DNA from: an uncultured Opitutia bacterium
GTDB taxonomy: Bacteria > Verrucomicrobiota > Verrucomicrobiia > Opitutales > Opitutaceae
Reading direction: 5' to 3'
DNA: 64,000 bases
Assembly (NCBI GenBank): GCA_903855985.1
Contig: CAIOAO010000074.1
Coordinates: 62,001-126,000, forward strand
The position numbers and the translations under genes are program-made. Within the stretch, counting starts at the first letter, position 1; the number at the start of each line of letters is the position of its first letter. The notes beneath the pieces were generated by a model. The model saw nothing but the letters and a program-made list of their open reading frames with translations, searched no databases and was not told the origin of the DNA. Positions 47,878-56,329 of the stretch are shown piece after piece.

Positions 47878-49674
47878 ATGAATGACCTGATCATCGGCAT
47901 GGCCGGCTCGGGCGGCGACGGCATCATTTCCGCCGGCGAATCGTTGATCGGCGCCGTCGCCGCGGAGGGTTATTATGGCATGCTCACCAAGAGCTACGGC
48001 CCCCAGATCCGCGGCGGCGAGTCCTCCTGCCGCCTGCGCGTTTCCACCCTCCCGGTGCTCAACCCCGGCGGGTCGCTGGATGTGGCGGTGATCCTGGACT
48101 GGGATGACTTTCTCCGCTTCGGGAGCGAACTGCCGGTAACCGAAGACACGGTCATCATTTTTGACGTCAAATCCGGCGTCGATCGCACCAGTCTGCCCCT
48201 TAATGCCCTCTGGCCGAAGGTGTTGTGCGGTGTCCCGCTGGAGGATATGGCGATCAAGGCCGCCGGCGTCCAACAGGCGAAGAACAGCGTCATCCTCGGG
48301 CTGCTGGCCGGATGGCTCGGGCTTTCCCCCGACAGCCTGCTCGCGGGTCTCCGGAAGAAATTTGCCCGGAAGGGCGATGAGGTCCTGCAGGGTAACGAAC
48401 GCGCGTTTGCGGCGGGGCTCGGCCACGCCCGCGTTAACCCCCTGCGTCGCAACCTCCGCCTGGACCGCCCCGCGGCCCCCCTGAAGCGGCGCGTCATCGC
48501 CGATGGCAACGAACTCTGCGCCAAGGGCGCGATCGCGGCCGGCTGTACGTTTTTTGGCGGGTATCCCATCACTCCGGCGACGGAGATCATGCAGCATCTG
48601 CAAACCGACATCTGGGAGCACGGCGGGGTGGTGCTGCAGGCCGAGGATGAGATCGCCGGTGTCGGCGCCGCCCTCGGCGCCTCGTTCGCTGGCAAAAAGG
48701 CGATGACGGCCACCTCCGGGCCCGGACTTTCCCTGAAAACCGAGATGCTCGGCCTCGCCAGCGTCACCGAACTGCCCCTCGTCTGCGTGGACGTGCAGCG
48801 CGGCGGTCCCTCGACCGGGATGCCGACGAAATGCGAGCAGGCCGACTTGTTTGCGGCGGTCTTTTCCGCCCATGGCGACACCGTCCGCCCCGTGTTAGCC
48901 CCGACCACCGTCGCGGACACCTATGGACTGACGGTGGAAGCCTTCAACCTGGCTGAGCAGTACCAGACTCCGGTGATCCTGCTCTCCGACCAGGACATCG
49001 CGCAGCGCAAGGAAATCATCGATCCCGTGGATCCCTCCCGCCTGAGCCTCGTCAACCGGCTCGAGCCCACCCCCGAGGAGTTGAAGGACTACACCCGCTT
49101 CCGCCTCACCCCCTCCGGCATCAGTCCGCTCAGCCATCCCGGCATGAAGGGTGGAAATTACCTGGCCGCCGGCATCGAGCATGACGAGCACGGTGCCCCG
49201 ACTGCCAACGGCGAAATCCATGGGGAAATGAATCACAAGCGCCTGGTAAAATTTCTGCCGCTGCGCCAGCGCCACGACCTCTTTGTCATGGAAGGCGATC
49301 CGGACTCCCCGCTCGGCATCATCGCGTGGGGCAGCGTCGCCGGCATCGCACAGGAGGCGCTCCGCATCGTGCGCGCCGAGGGCCTGGATGCGCGGTTGAT
49401 GATCCCGAAGCTCCTCTACCCGATCGCAGAGGAGGTCTTCGCGGACTTCTTCGCTCCCCTCACGCGCTGCATCGTCTTCGAGCAGTCCCACCAGGGTCAG
49501 CTGTACCGGCTCATCCGGATGTGGGTCAAAGTCCCGCCCCAGTTCGAATCGTACGCCCGCAGCGGCGCCAACCCCCTCTCCCCTGAGGACTTCGTTTCCC
49601 AGATCCGGAAGCTCTCACGGGCGGGATTGCGGACAGAACACGCGGACCGCGCCGATTTTCTCAACCCCCTATGA
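47878..49674 (+). CDS. korA: 2-oxoacid:ferredoxin oxidoreductase, gamma-alpha fused subunit
   Basis: A 598-residue protein joining a gamma domain (1 to about 190; GMAGSGGDGIISAGE, SYGPQIRGGESS) to an alpha domain (about 200-598; GGYPITPATEIM about 225-236, TSGPGLSLKTEM). This fused form is typical of KorA/OorA-type 2-oxoglutarate oxidoreductases and relatives. It lies three bases after the ferredoxin and overlaps korB by ATGA (49671-49674). It works with KorB to turn a 2-oxoacid + CoA into acyl-CoA, CO2 and reduced ferredoxin. 2-Oxoglutarate is the likeliest substrate, but branched-chain or other 2-oxoacids are not excluded. Confidence 0.94.
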   Translation: MNDLIIGMAGSGGDGIISAGESLIGAVAAEGYYGMLTKSYGPQIRGGESSCRLRVSTLPVLNPGGSLDVAVILDWDDFLRFGSELPVTEDTVIIFDVKSGVDRTSLPLNALWPKVLCGVPLEDMAIKAAGVQQAKNSVILGLLAGWLGLSPDSLLAGLRKKFARKGDEVLQGNERAFAAGLGHARVNPLRRNLRLDRPAAPLKRRVIADGNELCAKGAIAAGCTFFGGYPITPATEIMQHLQTDIWEHGGVVLQAEDEIAGVGAALGASFAGKKAMTATSGPGLSLKTEMLGLASVTELPLVCVDVQRGGPSTGMPTKCEQADLFAAVFSAHGDTVRPVLAPTTVADTYGLTVEAFNLAEQYQTPVILLSDQDIAQRKEIIDPVDPSRLSLVNRLEPTPEELKDYTRFRLTPSGISPLSHPGMKGGNYLAAGIEHDEHGAPTANGEIHGEMNHKRLVKFLPLRQRHDLFVMEGDPDSPLGIIAWGSVAGIAQEALRIVRAEGLDARLMIPKLLYPIAEEVFADFFAPLTRCIVFEQSHQGQLYRLIRMWVKVPPQFESYARSGANPLSPEDFVSQIRKLSRAGLRTEHADRADFLNPL

Positions 49675-50576
49675 TCTCCACGGACGCCACCTGTGCCGGC
49701 ACGGCCGCCACTCCCAAGGACTTCAAGAGTCCGCTGAAACCCATCTGGTGCCCCGGCTGCGGCGACTACGGTGTGCTCAACGCGCTCTATCGCGCCCTCG
49801 CCGCCATCGGCCGGCCGCCCCATGAGATCGCCTTTGTCTCCGGCATCGGCTGCTCGAGCCGGATTCCCGGTTACACCACCGCCTACGGTTTCAACACCGT
49901 GCACGGTCGCGCGCTGCCCATCGCCCAGGGCATCAAACTGGCCAATCCCGAACTGCTCGTGCTCGTGGCCGGCGGTGACGGTGATGGTTTCTCCATTGGC
50001 GGCGGCCATGTGCCGCATGCCATCCGGCGCAATGCCGACCTGACTTACATCGTGATGGACAACCAGGTGTACGGTCTGACCAAGGGCCAGGTTTCCCCCA
50101 CCTCACCCCGCGGCACCCGGGCGCGTTCCTCGGTCTACGGCAGCATGGAAAGCCCGGTTAATCCCCTCCTCTACACGCTCGCCTATGGCGCGGGCTTCGT
50201 TGCCCAGGGCATCCCCGGTGACCTGGACGGACTCGCCGCCATCATCGAGGAGGGCATTCGTTACCCCGGTTTCGCCTTCATCAACGTCCAGTCGCCCTGC
50301 GTCAGTTTCGGCGAACCGGACAACCAGGTGAAGGTGCAGCGGACCCGCATGCGCAAGCTAGCGGCCGAGGGCCATGATCCCAGCAACCGCCTGCGGGCGA
50401 TCGAGCTGGCCCAGGACTACGGCCAGGAACTTTACACCGGGGTGTTTTACCGGAACCCGAATCCGCCGCCGACCCACGGCAGCCAGGTCAAGGCCCTGCA
50501 GGACGAGCGCAAGGCCCTCAAGGCCGGCGCGCCCCCGGCCTTGTCGGAGACGGATAACCACCCCACGTGTTGTTAG
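49671..50576 (+). CDS. korB: 2-oxoacid:ferredoxin oxidoreductase, beta (TPP) subunit
   Basis: A 301-residue TPP-binding subunit. Cluster ligands include C27 and C30 in WCPGCGDYG, with further cysteines in GIGCSSR and QSPCVSFG. The TPP motif is GGDGDGFSIGGGH. Its ATG overlaps korA's stop, so the two subunits are made together. It pairs with KorA in the reversible oxidative decarboxylation of a 2-oxoacid. The last two residues are both cysteine, a small oddity. Confidence 0.94.
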   Translation: MISTDATCAGTAATPKDFKSPLKPIWCPGCGDYGVLNALYRALAAIGRPPHEIAFVSGIGCSSRIPGYTTAYGFNTVHGRALPIAQGIKLANPELLVLVAGGDGDGFSIGGGHVPHAIRRNADLTYIVMDNQVYGLTKGQVSPTSPRGTRARSSVYGSMESPVNPLLYTLAYGAGFVAQGIPGDLDGLAAIIEEGIRYPGFAFINVQSPCVSFGEPDNQVKVQRTRMRKLAAEGHDPSNRLRAIELAQDYGQELYTGVFYRNPNPPPTHGSQVKALQDERKALKAGAPPALSETDNHPTCC

Positions 50577-50579
50577 GTG

Positions 50580-50602
50580 GGCAGGCACGTCCCGTGCCTG
50601 CC
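50580..50602. repeat. Hairpin after korB
   Basis: GGCAGGCACG (50580-50589) pairs perfectly with CGTGCCTGCC (50593-50602) around a three-base loop, two bases after the korB stop codon. No T-run follows. It may mark the transcript end or be another dispersed palindrome (GGCAGGCACG words are common spacer elements). Confidence 0.55.
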
Positions 50603-50691
50603 TGGGTTGGTGCAACGAACCAAGTCTGCGCTGCCGAGGGTTTAATGGTGGCGTGACCACCCACCGCCGCTGCACCGATCGCAGCCGTACC

Positions 50692-51060
50692 CTAGGCCGG
50701 CACCCGGTCGCTCTTCGCCGCGCGTTCACCCTCGCACTGCGGCGAACCGCGCTCGAGGTCGCGGCACACCTGCGGGCGCCGCTCGTAAACCGTGCAAAAA
50801 AACTCCGGGCGGTTGTCCGGCGTGCGCCGCAACTCGAGGGCCGCGCAGTGGCCGCCGGTCATTTTCATGTAGGCGCGTTGGTGGATGAAGTGAGCCACCC
50901 GCCCGGCCGCGTCCTCAAGCCGCGCCCAGTCGTCGCCCGTCACCCGCACATACGTTTCCAGATGGGAAAAGCAGCAGACGCCACAGCGCAGGCAGTTGTT
51001 CGGCGGATTCACGGGGGTAAAACGCCCCCACACTCTGCCCGCCCCCGGTGAAGCGCGCAA
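50692..51060 (-). CDS. YkgJ family cysteine-cluster protein
   Basis: A small protein of about 106-122 residues with the YkgJ/zinc-iron chelating domain: CLRCGVCC near the N-terminus and FCTVYERRPQVCRDLERGSPQC near the end (quoted in part), eight or more cysteines in the family spacing. Such proteins are thought to bind zinc or an Fe-S cluster; the role is unknown. The start is uncertain: TTG 51060, GTG 51033 and GTG 51012 are all in frame, and no ATG exists. It is divergent from the CHASE2 cyclase, with two operator-like palindromes between them. Confidence 0.8.
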   Translation of the reverse strand: MRASPGAGRVWGRFTPVNPPNNCLRCGVCCFSHLETYVRVTGDDWARLEDAAGRVAHFIHQRAYMKMTGGHCAALELRRTPDNRPEFFCTVYERRPQVCRDLERGSPQCEGERAAKSDRVPA

Positions 51061-51094
51061 TCGTTTCGTCCCCCATCAGCCCCCCCCCGCGGGA

Positions 51095-51115
51095 GTGTAA
51101 CCTATTGGGTTACAC
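51095..51115. promoter_or_regulatory. Operator-like palindrome 1 before the cyclase gene
   Basis: GTGTAACC (51095-51102) and GGTTACAC (51108-51115) form perfect eight-base arms around a five-base centre. It resembles binding sites of dimeric helix-turn-helix regulators. A related palindrome lies 65 bp away (51161-51179). Confidence 0.5.
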
Positions 51116-51160
51116 ATTCAGGGAAACCGCCGGGTAAAGATCCTCCTGGCCCCGCTGGAA

Positions 51161-51179
51161 TGTCACCCAATGGGTGACA
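51161..51179. promoter_or_regulatory. Operator-like palindrome 2 before the cyclase gene
   Basis: TGTCACCCAATGGGTGACA is a 19-bp palindrome with perfect nine-base arms and one central base. It matches palindrome 1 in the pattern TGTMACC....GGKKACA. The centre-to-centre distance is about 65 bp, close to six helical turns. The GTG at 51174 lies within it, which argues that the cyclase starts further downstream. Confidence 0.55.
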
Positions 51180-51248
51180 CGGGCCCGGCCGGTTCGCGGG
51201 CGTGGATGCTCGCTTGCGGGTGGCGGCGGGCTGGCTCCTAATCGGCGC

Positions 51249-53297
51249 GTGGCTCCCCTTTCGCGCAACCCGCGGGCGATTCGCTGGCGCTGGCTCCTAC
51301 CGGTGGCGCTGCTGGTCGTGGCGTTTCATTTCTCGGCGTTCTGCCAGGCACTGGACCGGTCTTTCTTCGATGAGTCCAGCCGCCACCCGCTGCGGGCCTC
51401 TCCTCCGCCCGGCCAGTCCGCGCTGGTGCTGGTCGATGAACAAACCCTGTCTGCCCTCAGCCAGCAGGGGCTGCGCTGGCCGTTTCCCCGGGCGATTTTC
51501 GCCCAGCTGATTGTCGCACTGCAGCAGGCGGGCGCGGCCCAGGTCGTGGTGGATTTCACTTTTTTCGAGGAAACCGCCACGGAGCAGGACCAACTCCTGG
51601 CCGCGGTCGCCGCGGCCGCTCCGTCGGTGGTGCTCGCTCGCACTGCGGAGCGTCCGCCGGTTTTTTGGTCCAAGGCTTATCGGTCCGCCCATCCGCAGTT
51701 TTTTGGGAAAACCCGGACAGGTTTGGTGGAATTTAACGCCGACGGGGACGGCGTGGCCCGCATGTATGTCGTGCCGGGTTCTCTGGCCGCCGCCGCCTTC
51801 GACCCGCCCGCGCTCACCCCGGGTGGGCTCATTCGCTGGCACGGCGGGCTGGAGCAGGTTCGCGCGCAGGGCGTGCCGGTCCTCTCCGCCGCACCGTATA
51901 TCGCGGCGGGCAAACCCATCCTCGAACACCTCATCAACGCCGCTCCCGACCTGGATCCCGAGGCCGTAGCCCGGGCCCTCTCCGCCGAGCCGGCCCTGTC
52001 GGGCGAGCTGGCCGCCGCTGTGCGCGGTCACACGGTCTTTATCGGCGCGAACGCCAGCGGCACCTTTGACGTGAAGCCCCTGCCCATCGGCAAGGTTGAG
52101 CCGGGCGTGTTGCTGCACTGGACAGCGTGGACCAATCTCGCCGGCAACGGCTTCATCACCGCTTTGCCGCGCGCGGTCGTGCTCCTCGGAACCTTGCTCG
52201 TCATGGGCGTGATCATCTGGGCCGGCCATCATCGCACCACCCTCGTGGCGCCGATCGCAACCGCGGTCATTTTGAGCGGGGTCGTGCTGTTCGGCGCTTA
52301 CGCCGCAACGTCCGCCGGCTGGTTTTTCCCGCCGGCGACCCCACTCGCGGCGGTCTTGCTCACTTTGCTCGGCGTCGTGGCGGAGAGCTACTGGCTCGAA
52401 CAGGCGCGGAAGCGCGAGATTCAGGCGATGTTCGGCGCGTATGTGGACCCGGGGGTCGTCGCGCAACTGGTGAAGGACCCCGACTCCATCCGGCTTCGCG
52501 GCGAACGGCGCGAGGCCACGGTTTTTTTCTCCGACCTCGCCGGGTTCACCGACCTCTCGGAAAAGCTGCAGGATCAGCCCGAGCAGATGGTCGAGGTCGT
52601 CAACGCGTACCTCGACGAAACCAGTGAGTGCCTGCTCAACCACGGCGCGTATGTGGACAAGTATATCGGCGATGCCGTCATGGCCGTCTTTGGCGTGCCA
52701 TCACCTCTCCCCGACCACGCCCTCGCCGCCTGTCGCGCCGCCCTTGCTGCGCAAAAACTCATCGCCGGCATCAACACCCGCTACGCCTCCGCCCTCGGCG
52801 TGACCCTTGCCGTGCGCATCGGCCTCAACACCGGCGAGCTCATCGTTGGCAACGTCGGCTCCTCGCGCAAAAAAAACTACACCGTGATGGGCGACCCCGT
52901 GAACCTCGCGTCGCGGCTCGAGGGGGCGAACAAGACTTTCGGCACCCACATCCTGATCGGCGACGAGACCGCCCGCCGCGTGTCGGGCGTGCTCGCCACC
53001 CGGCCGCTCGCGCGGCTGCGCGTGAAGGGGAAGCAGGAGGCCATCGAGGTTCACACCCTGCTGGGTGAAGCCGCGGACCTGACTCCAAGGGAGCGCGATT
53101 TTCTGGCCGCCTACCTCGCGGGCTACGAGGCCTACGTGAACCGCCGCTTTGCCGACGCCGCCGCCGCCCTGGCCCGCGCCGACGCGCTGCTGCCTCATGA
53201 CTTGACCACCCGCCGGCTGCGGGAGGACTCTGCGCGGTACTCGCTGACCCCGCCCCCGGCTGACTGGGAACCGATTTTAACCCTCGAATCCAAATGA
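51249..53297 (+). CDS. CHASE2 sensor domain adenylate/guanylate cyclase
   Basis: A 682-residue membrane sensor enzyme from GTG 51249; a GTG at 51174 would add 25 residues but lies inside a palindrome. One N-terminal helix (about 12-31) is followed by an extracytoplasmic CHASE2 domain (about 32-300), three helices (about 306-382) and a class III cyclase domain (about 420-600). The metal-binding aspartates are in FSDLAGFT (about 427) and YIGDAVMAVFG (about 474). GLNTGELIVGNVG and the DPVNLASRLE region complete the site. It makes a cyclic nucleotide in response to an unknown outside signal. It overlaps the SH3-like gene by ATGA. Confidence 0.9.
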   Translation: MAPLSRNPRAIRWRWLLPVALLVVAFHFSAFCQALDRSFFDESSRHPLRASPPPGQSALVLVDEQTLSALSQQGLRWPFPRAIFAQLIVALQQAGAAQVVVDFTFFEETATEQDQLLAAVAAAAPSVVLARTAERPPVFWSKAYRSAHPQFFGKTRTGLVEFNADGDGVARMYVVPGSLAAAAFDPPALTPGGLIRWHGGLEQVRAQGVPVLSAAPYIAAGKPILEHLINAAPDLDPEAVARALSAEPALSGELAAAVRGHTVFIGANASGTFDVKPLPIGKVEPGVLLHWTAWTNLAGNGFITALPRAVVLLGTLLVMGVIIWAGHHRTTLVAPIATAVILSGVVLFGAYAATSAGWFFPPATPLAAVLLTLLGVVAESYWLEQARKREIQAMFGAYVDPGVVAQLVKDPDSIRLRGERREATVFFSDLAGFTDLSEKLQDQPEQMVEVVNAYLDETSECLLNHGAYVDKYIGDAVMAVFGVPSPLPDHALAACRAALAAQKLIAGINTRYASALGVTLAVRIGLNTGELIVGNVGSSRKKNYTVMGDPVNLASRLEGANKTFGTHILIGDETARRVSGVLATRPLARLRVKGKQEAIEVHTLLGEAADLTPRERDFLAAYLAGYEAYVNRRFADAAAALARADALLPHDLTTRRLREDSARYSLTPPPADWEPILTLESK

Positions 53298-53785
53298 AAG
53301 TCCGCCCCGCTCCCTTCCGCTGGCGACTGGTGGTCCTCCTCCTCGCCGCCACCGGCGCCGCCTTTTCCGCCGGCAGCACCGCCTACACCAAGCGCTACGA
53401 AACCAACCTGCTCGCCGAGCCCTCGCCGCTCGCCACCGTCAACGGCAAGGTCCGCTTCGCCAGCAAGCTCAAGGTGAAGGAAGCCCGCGGCGCCTGGCTC
53501 CGCGTCAGCGACGGCGCAACGTCAGGCTGGGTGTTCGCCGGGAATATTTCCGAGGCCAAGCCGGAGGAAAAAGCCGGCACCGACCAGCTCGGCCTGTCCG
53601 CCAGCACCACCACCGCGACCGCCGCCGCGCGTCCGCTCACCCCCGCCGCCAGCGATTACGCCGAGCGCCGCAACCTGGGTGACGCCCGCGGCGACCTCAC
53701 CTGGCTGAACCAGCAGTGCCACGCGGTGACCAGCGCCGACGTGGAAAAATTCCTGCAGGAAAAAAAGAAGGGAGAATTCCAATGA
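53294..53785 (+). CDS. Secreted SH3-like domain protein
   Basis: A 163-residue protein with an N-terminal signal peptide (hydrophobic 11-25) and a bacterial SH3-like fold at about 30-85 (TNLLAEPSPLA, LKVKEARGAWLRVS, TSGWVFAGNI). An Ala/Thr-rich linker and a short helical tail follow. SH3-like domains of this kind often bind cell-wall or protein ligands in the periplasm. It overlaps the cyclase stop and the M48 peptidase start by four bases each, so the three are one translational unit. Confidence 0.82.
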   Translation: MKVRPAPFRWRLVVLLLAATGAAFSAGSTAYTKRYETNLLAEPSPLATVNGKVRFASKLKVKEARGAWLRVSDGATSGWVFAGNISEAKPEEKAGTDQLGLSASTTTATAAARPLTPAASDYAERRNLGDARGDLTWLNQQCHAVTSADVEKFLQEKKKGEFQ

Positions 53786-54567
53786 GAACGCTCCTCCTGT
53801 TCGCTTCCGTCCTGCTCCTCGCGCCCGCCGCCCGGGCGCAGTTTGATTTCGGCAACCTGGGCTCGGCCATGGACAAGGCCAAGAGCATCGGCAAGATGGC
53901 CAAGGGTGCCGCCGGCATCGGCCCGGAGGAGGAAAAGGTGATCGGCGAGTCCGTGGCCCTCGAGATCATCGGCAAATACGGCGGCCTCGTCCGCGACGCC
54001 GCCACGCTCCAGCGCGTCAATCTGGTCGGCCGCGCCGTCGCCCGCTACTCGAGCCGGCCGGAGCTCAACTGGCGTTTCGGTGTGCTCGATTCCGACACGG
54101 TCAACGCTTTCTCCGCGCCCGATGGCTACGTGTTCATCACCCGCGGGCTGTATGAGCTGGCGCCGGGCGACGACCTGCTCGCCGGCATCCTCGGCCATGA
54201 GATCACCCACATCACCGATCGCCATGCGCTGAAGATCGTCGCCCGCGGCGAGTTTCTCACGGGCGCCACCAGCCTCGCCGCACAGACCAGCAGCGATGTC
54301 CGCCAGGTGGACGCGCAGTTGCAGCAGTTCGACCTCGGCGTGGGCAAAATCACGCAGACCCTGTTTGAAACCGGCTTCGACCCGCAGACGGAATACGCCG
54401 CCGATCAGGGCGGCCGCGCCCTCGCGGCCGTGACCGGCTACGCGCCCGGCGGATTGCGCGCGGTGCTGACCGGGCTCGAGCAGCGCGGTGAGGCCCAGCC
54501 GGTCTTTTCCACCCACCCGCCGCTGAAGGACCGCCTGCACCATCTGCCGGACGAACCCGCCCATTGA
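53782..54567 (+). CDS. Secreted M48 family metallopeptidase
   Basis: A 261-residue protein with a cleavable signal peptide (ending near ARAQ, 17-20) and the M48 zinc site: HEITH (139-143) and the third ligand in TEYAADQGG (E204). The conserved PDGYVFITRGLY segment precedes the active site as in BepA/YfgC-type proteases. A Gly/Lys helical stretch near the N-terminus (30-47) is unusual. It probably cleaves misfolded proteins in the periplasm. A GGGAG Shine-Dalgarno precedes ATG 53782. Co-transcribed with the cyclase and SH3-like genes. Confidence 0.9.
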   Translation: MRTLLLFASVLLLAPAARAQFDFGNLGSAMDKAKSIGKMAKGAAGIGPEEEKVIGESVALEIIGKYGGLVRDAATLQRVNLVGRAVARYSSRPELNWRFGVLDSDTVNAFSAPDGYVFITRGLYELAPGDDLLAGILGHEITHITDRHALKIVARGEFLTGATSLAAQTSSDVRQVDAQLQQFDLGVGKITQTLFETGFDPQTEYAADQGGRALAAVTGYAPGGLRAVLTGLEQRGEAQPVFSTHPPLKDRLHHLPDEPAH

Positions 54568-54588
54568 TTGCCGGTCTAACTTCGAACC

Positions 54589-55053
54589 ATGAAAGCCAAG
54601 ATCCTCCTCGGGCTGGTCGTTTTTTTTCTCGCCCTACAGGCGATCCGCCCGGCGAAGAACCTGTCCACCGTCGCACCGTTCACCGGCAAGGATGACATCA
54701 CGGTGCTTTTTCCGACCCCGCCGGAAGTCCGCCAGCTGCTCGCCGCCTCCTGCTATGACTGCCATTCCAACTCGACCCATTATCCGTGGTATGCCGAGGT
54801 GCAGCCGGTCGGCTGGTGGCTGGCCAGCCATGTCAACGAGGCCCGCCGGGAACTGAATTTCGCCGAGTTCGGCCAGTACACCCGCAAACGGCAGATCAAG
54901 AAACTGGAGTCCGTGGTCGACGAGGTCCGCGAAGGCGGCATGCCGCTCAAGTCGTACACCTTCATCCACCGCAACGCCCAGCTGAGCGCCGCGCAGATCG
55001 ACGCACTCTGCCGCTGGGCCGAGGCCACCGGGGACAAAATCCCGGCGCCGTGA
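54589..55053 (+). CDS. Haem-binding domain protein (CxxCH)
   Basis: A 154-residue protein with an N-terminal membrane anchor or signal (6-20) and one haem-attachment motif, C55-Y-D-C58-H59, followed by SNSTHYPWYAEVQPVGWWL. This is the pattern of the haem_bd family of small c-type cytochrome-like proteins in Bacteroidota and Verrucomicrobiota. It probably sits at the outer face of the cytoplasmic membrane. It starts 21 bp after the M48 gene and may belong to that operon. Electron partners are unknown. Confidence 0.88.
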   Translation: MKAKILLGLVVFFLALQAIRPAKNLSTVAPFTGKDDITVLFPTPPEVRQLLAASCYDCHSNSTHYPWYAEVQPVGWWLASHVNEARRELNFAEFGQYTRKRQIKKLESVVDEVREGGMPLKSYTFIHRNAQLSAAQIDALCRWAEATGDKIPAP

Positions 55054-55061
55054 GGCGGCCG

Positions 55062-55080
55062 GTGTAATTTCGCGTTACAC
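55062..55080. promoter_or_regulatory. Operator-like dyad before the Gfo/Idh/MocA gene
   Basis: GTGTAA (55062-55067) and TTACAC (55075-55080) flank a seven-base centre, 30 bp upstream of ATG 55111. The half-site GTGTAA matches that of the palindrome at 51095-51115. A common regulator is possible but not shown. Confidence 0.35.
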
Positions 55081-55110
55081 CACGGCGGGATTTTCCCATC
55101 CTGACCGCCC

Positions 55111-56184
55111 ATGGAAACCACGCCGCTCCGCTATGCCGTCATCGGCCTGGGCAACATTTCGCCCTATCACCTGCGCGACATCGCCGTCCAGCCGGGGATA
55201 ACCGTCGTCGGTTTCGCGGACGCCGCCGACCCCCAGACCTGGAAGATCGCCCCCGAGCATGCCGCGGTGCCGCGCTACCAGGACGTGGAGAAAATGCTGC
55301 GGGAAACCAAGCCGGACCTCGTTTCCATCTGCACCCCGAACAAATTTCACCACGCCTACACGCTGCTGGCGCTGAAGCACGGGGCGCATGTCACCTGCGA
55401 AAAACCCATGGCCATGACGGTGGCGGAGGCCGAGGGCATGGAGGCCGCGCGTGCTGCGGCCGGCAAACACGGCGGCATCAACTTCTCCTACCGCAACGTG
55501 GCGTCCTTCCGCTTCGCCCGCGAACTGCTCGCCGCCGGGGAACTCGGCCGGTTGATGCGCGTGAACGTCACCTACCTCCAGAGTTTCCTCGGCGCGCCCG
55601 CCACGCTGTATTCGTGGCGCAACGACGCCAGCCTCGCGGGCTTCGGCGCGCTGGGCGACCTCGGCGTGCACATGATTGACGGCGTGTATTTCCTCACCGG
55701 GCTCGACTACCGCCGCGTGGTCGGGCTCGCGCAGACGCTCGTGACCGAGAAGTTGGACGCCGCCGGCGTGTCCCGCCCGGTTAACACCGACACCAACGCG
55801 GCGTTCCTCGCCGAGCTGACCGGCGGGGTCGTGGCGACGTTCGAAACCACGCAGGTCGCTCCTGGCTACGGGAATTTCTTCCGCATCGAGATCTCGGGTG
55901 AGAAGGGCACGCTCGCCGTGCTGTCCGACCAGCCCGAGGCGATCTGGCTGCGCTCCGGCGCGTCGCTGACGAAATATGCGACGTGGAAAACCGACCTGCC
56001 GCTGCAGCAGTTGCCCACGGACTTCCTTGGCCGCGGCGCCCCACCCACTCCCGGCGCCATCGTCCACGCCATCCGTGGCGCCAAGGTGGACTTCCCGACC
56101 TTCGCTGACGGCCTCCGCGCCCAACGCGTCCTCGGCGCGCTCCTCGACTCCATGAAGTCCGGGGCGTGGCAGACGCTCGGCTGA
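55111..56184 (+). CDS. Gfo/Idh/MocA family NAD(P)-dependent oxidoreductase
   Basis: A 357-residue enzyme with an N-terminal Rossmann fold (VIGLGNIS, 10-17) and the catalytic EKP motif (CEKPMA, about 97). The C-terminal domain (about 125-357) has GALGDLGVHMID, whose Asp and His are typical active-site residues. Family members oxidise or isomerise sugars, inositols and related alcohols. It is a single gene, with an operator-like dyad just upstream, so the substrate is not hinted at by neighbours; the sugar operon 900 bp downstream is on the opposite strand. Confidence 0.92.
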   Translation: METTPLRYAVIGLGNISPYHLRDIAVQPGITVVGFADAADPQTWKIAPEHAAVPRYQDVEKMLRETKPDLVSICTPNKFHHAYTLLALKHGAHVTCEKPMAMTVAEAEGMEAARAAAGKHGGINFSYRNVASFRFARELLAAGELGRLMRVNVTYLQSFLGAPATLYSWRNDASLAGFGALGDLGVHMIDGVYFLTGLDYRRVVGLAQTLVTEKLDAAGVSRPVNTDTNAAFLAELTGGVVATFETTQVAPGYGNFFRIEISGEKGTLAVLSDQPEAIWLRSGASLTKYATWKTDLPLQQLPTDFLGRGAPPTPGAIVHAIRGAKVDFPTFADGLRAQRVLGALLDSMKSGAWQTLG

Positions 56185-56329
56185 GCTTTTCCCGCCGCCG
56201 TTCCTACGCGGCCGGACAGCTAAGGTTACGGCCTGGTTAGAGATTTTTTCGCTTTTTTGGGGCCGGGCCTTGAAACGGCGGGGTGGTTATCGCGTCTCTC
56301 CCGACATCCCGGCTATCCAGCCTTCAACC

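Noticed and set aside
49540-49560. tRNA T-loop-like string GTTCGAATC
   Set aside because: It lies inside korA coding sequence with no cloverleaf around it.
50580-50602. Intrinsic terminator after korB
   Set aside because: The hairpin is perfect, but no T-run follows on either strand, so it was listed as a repeat.
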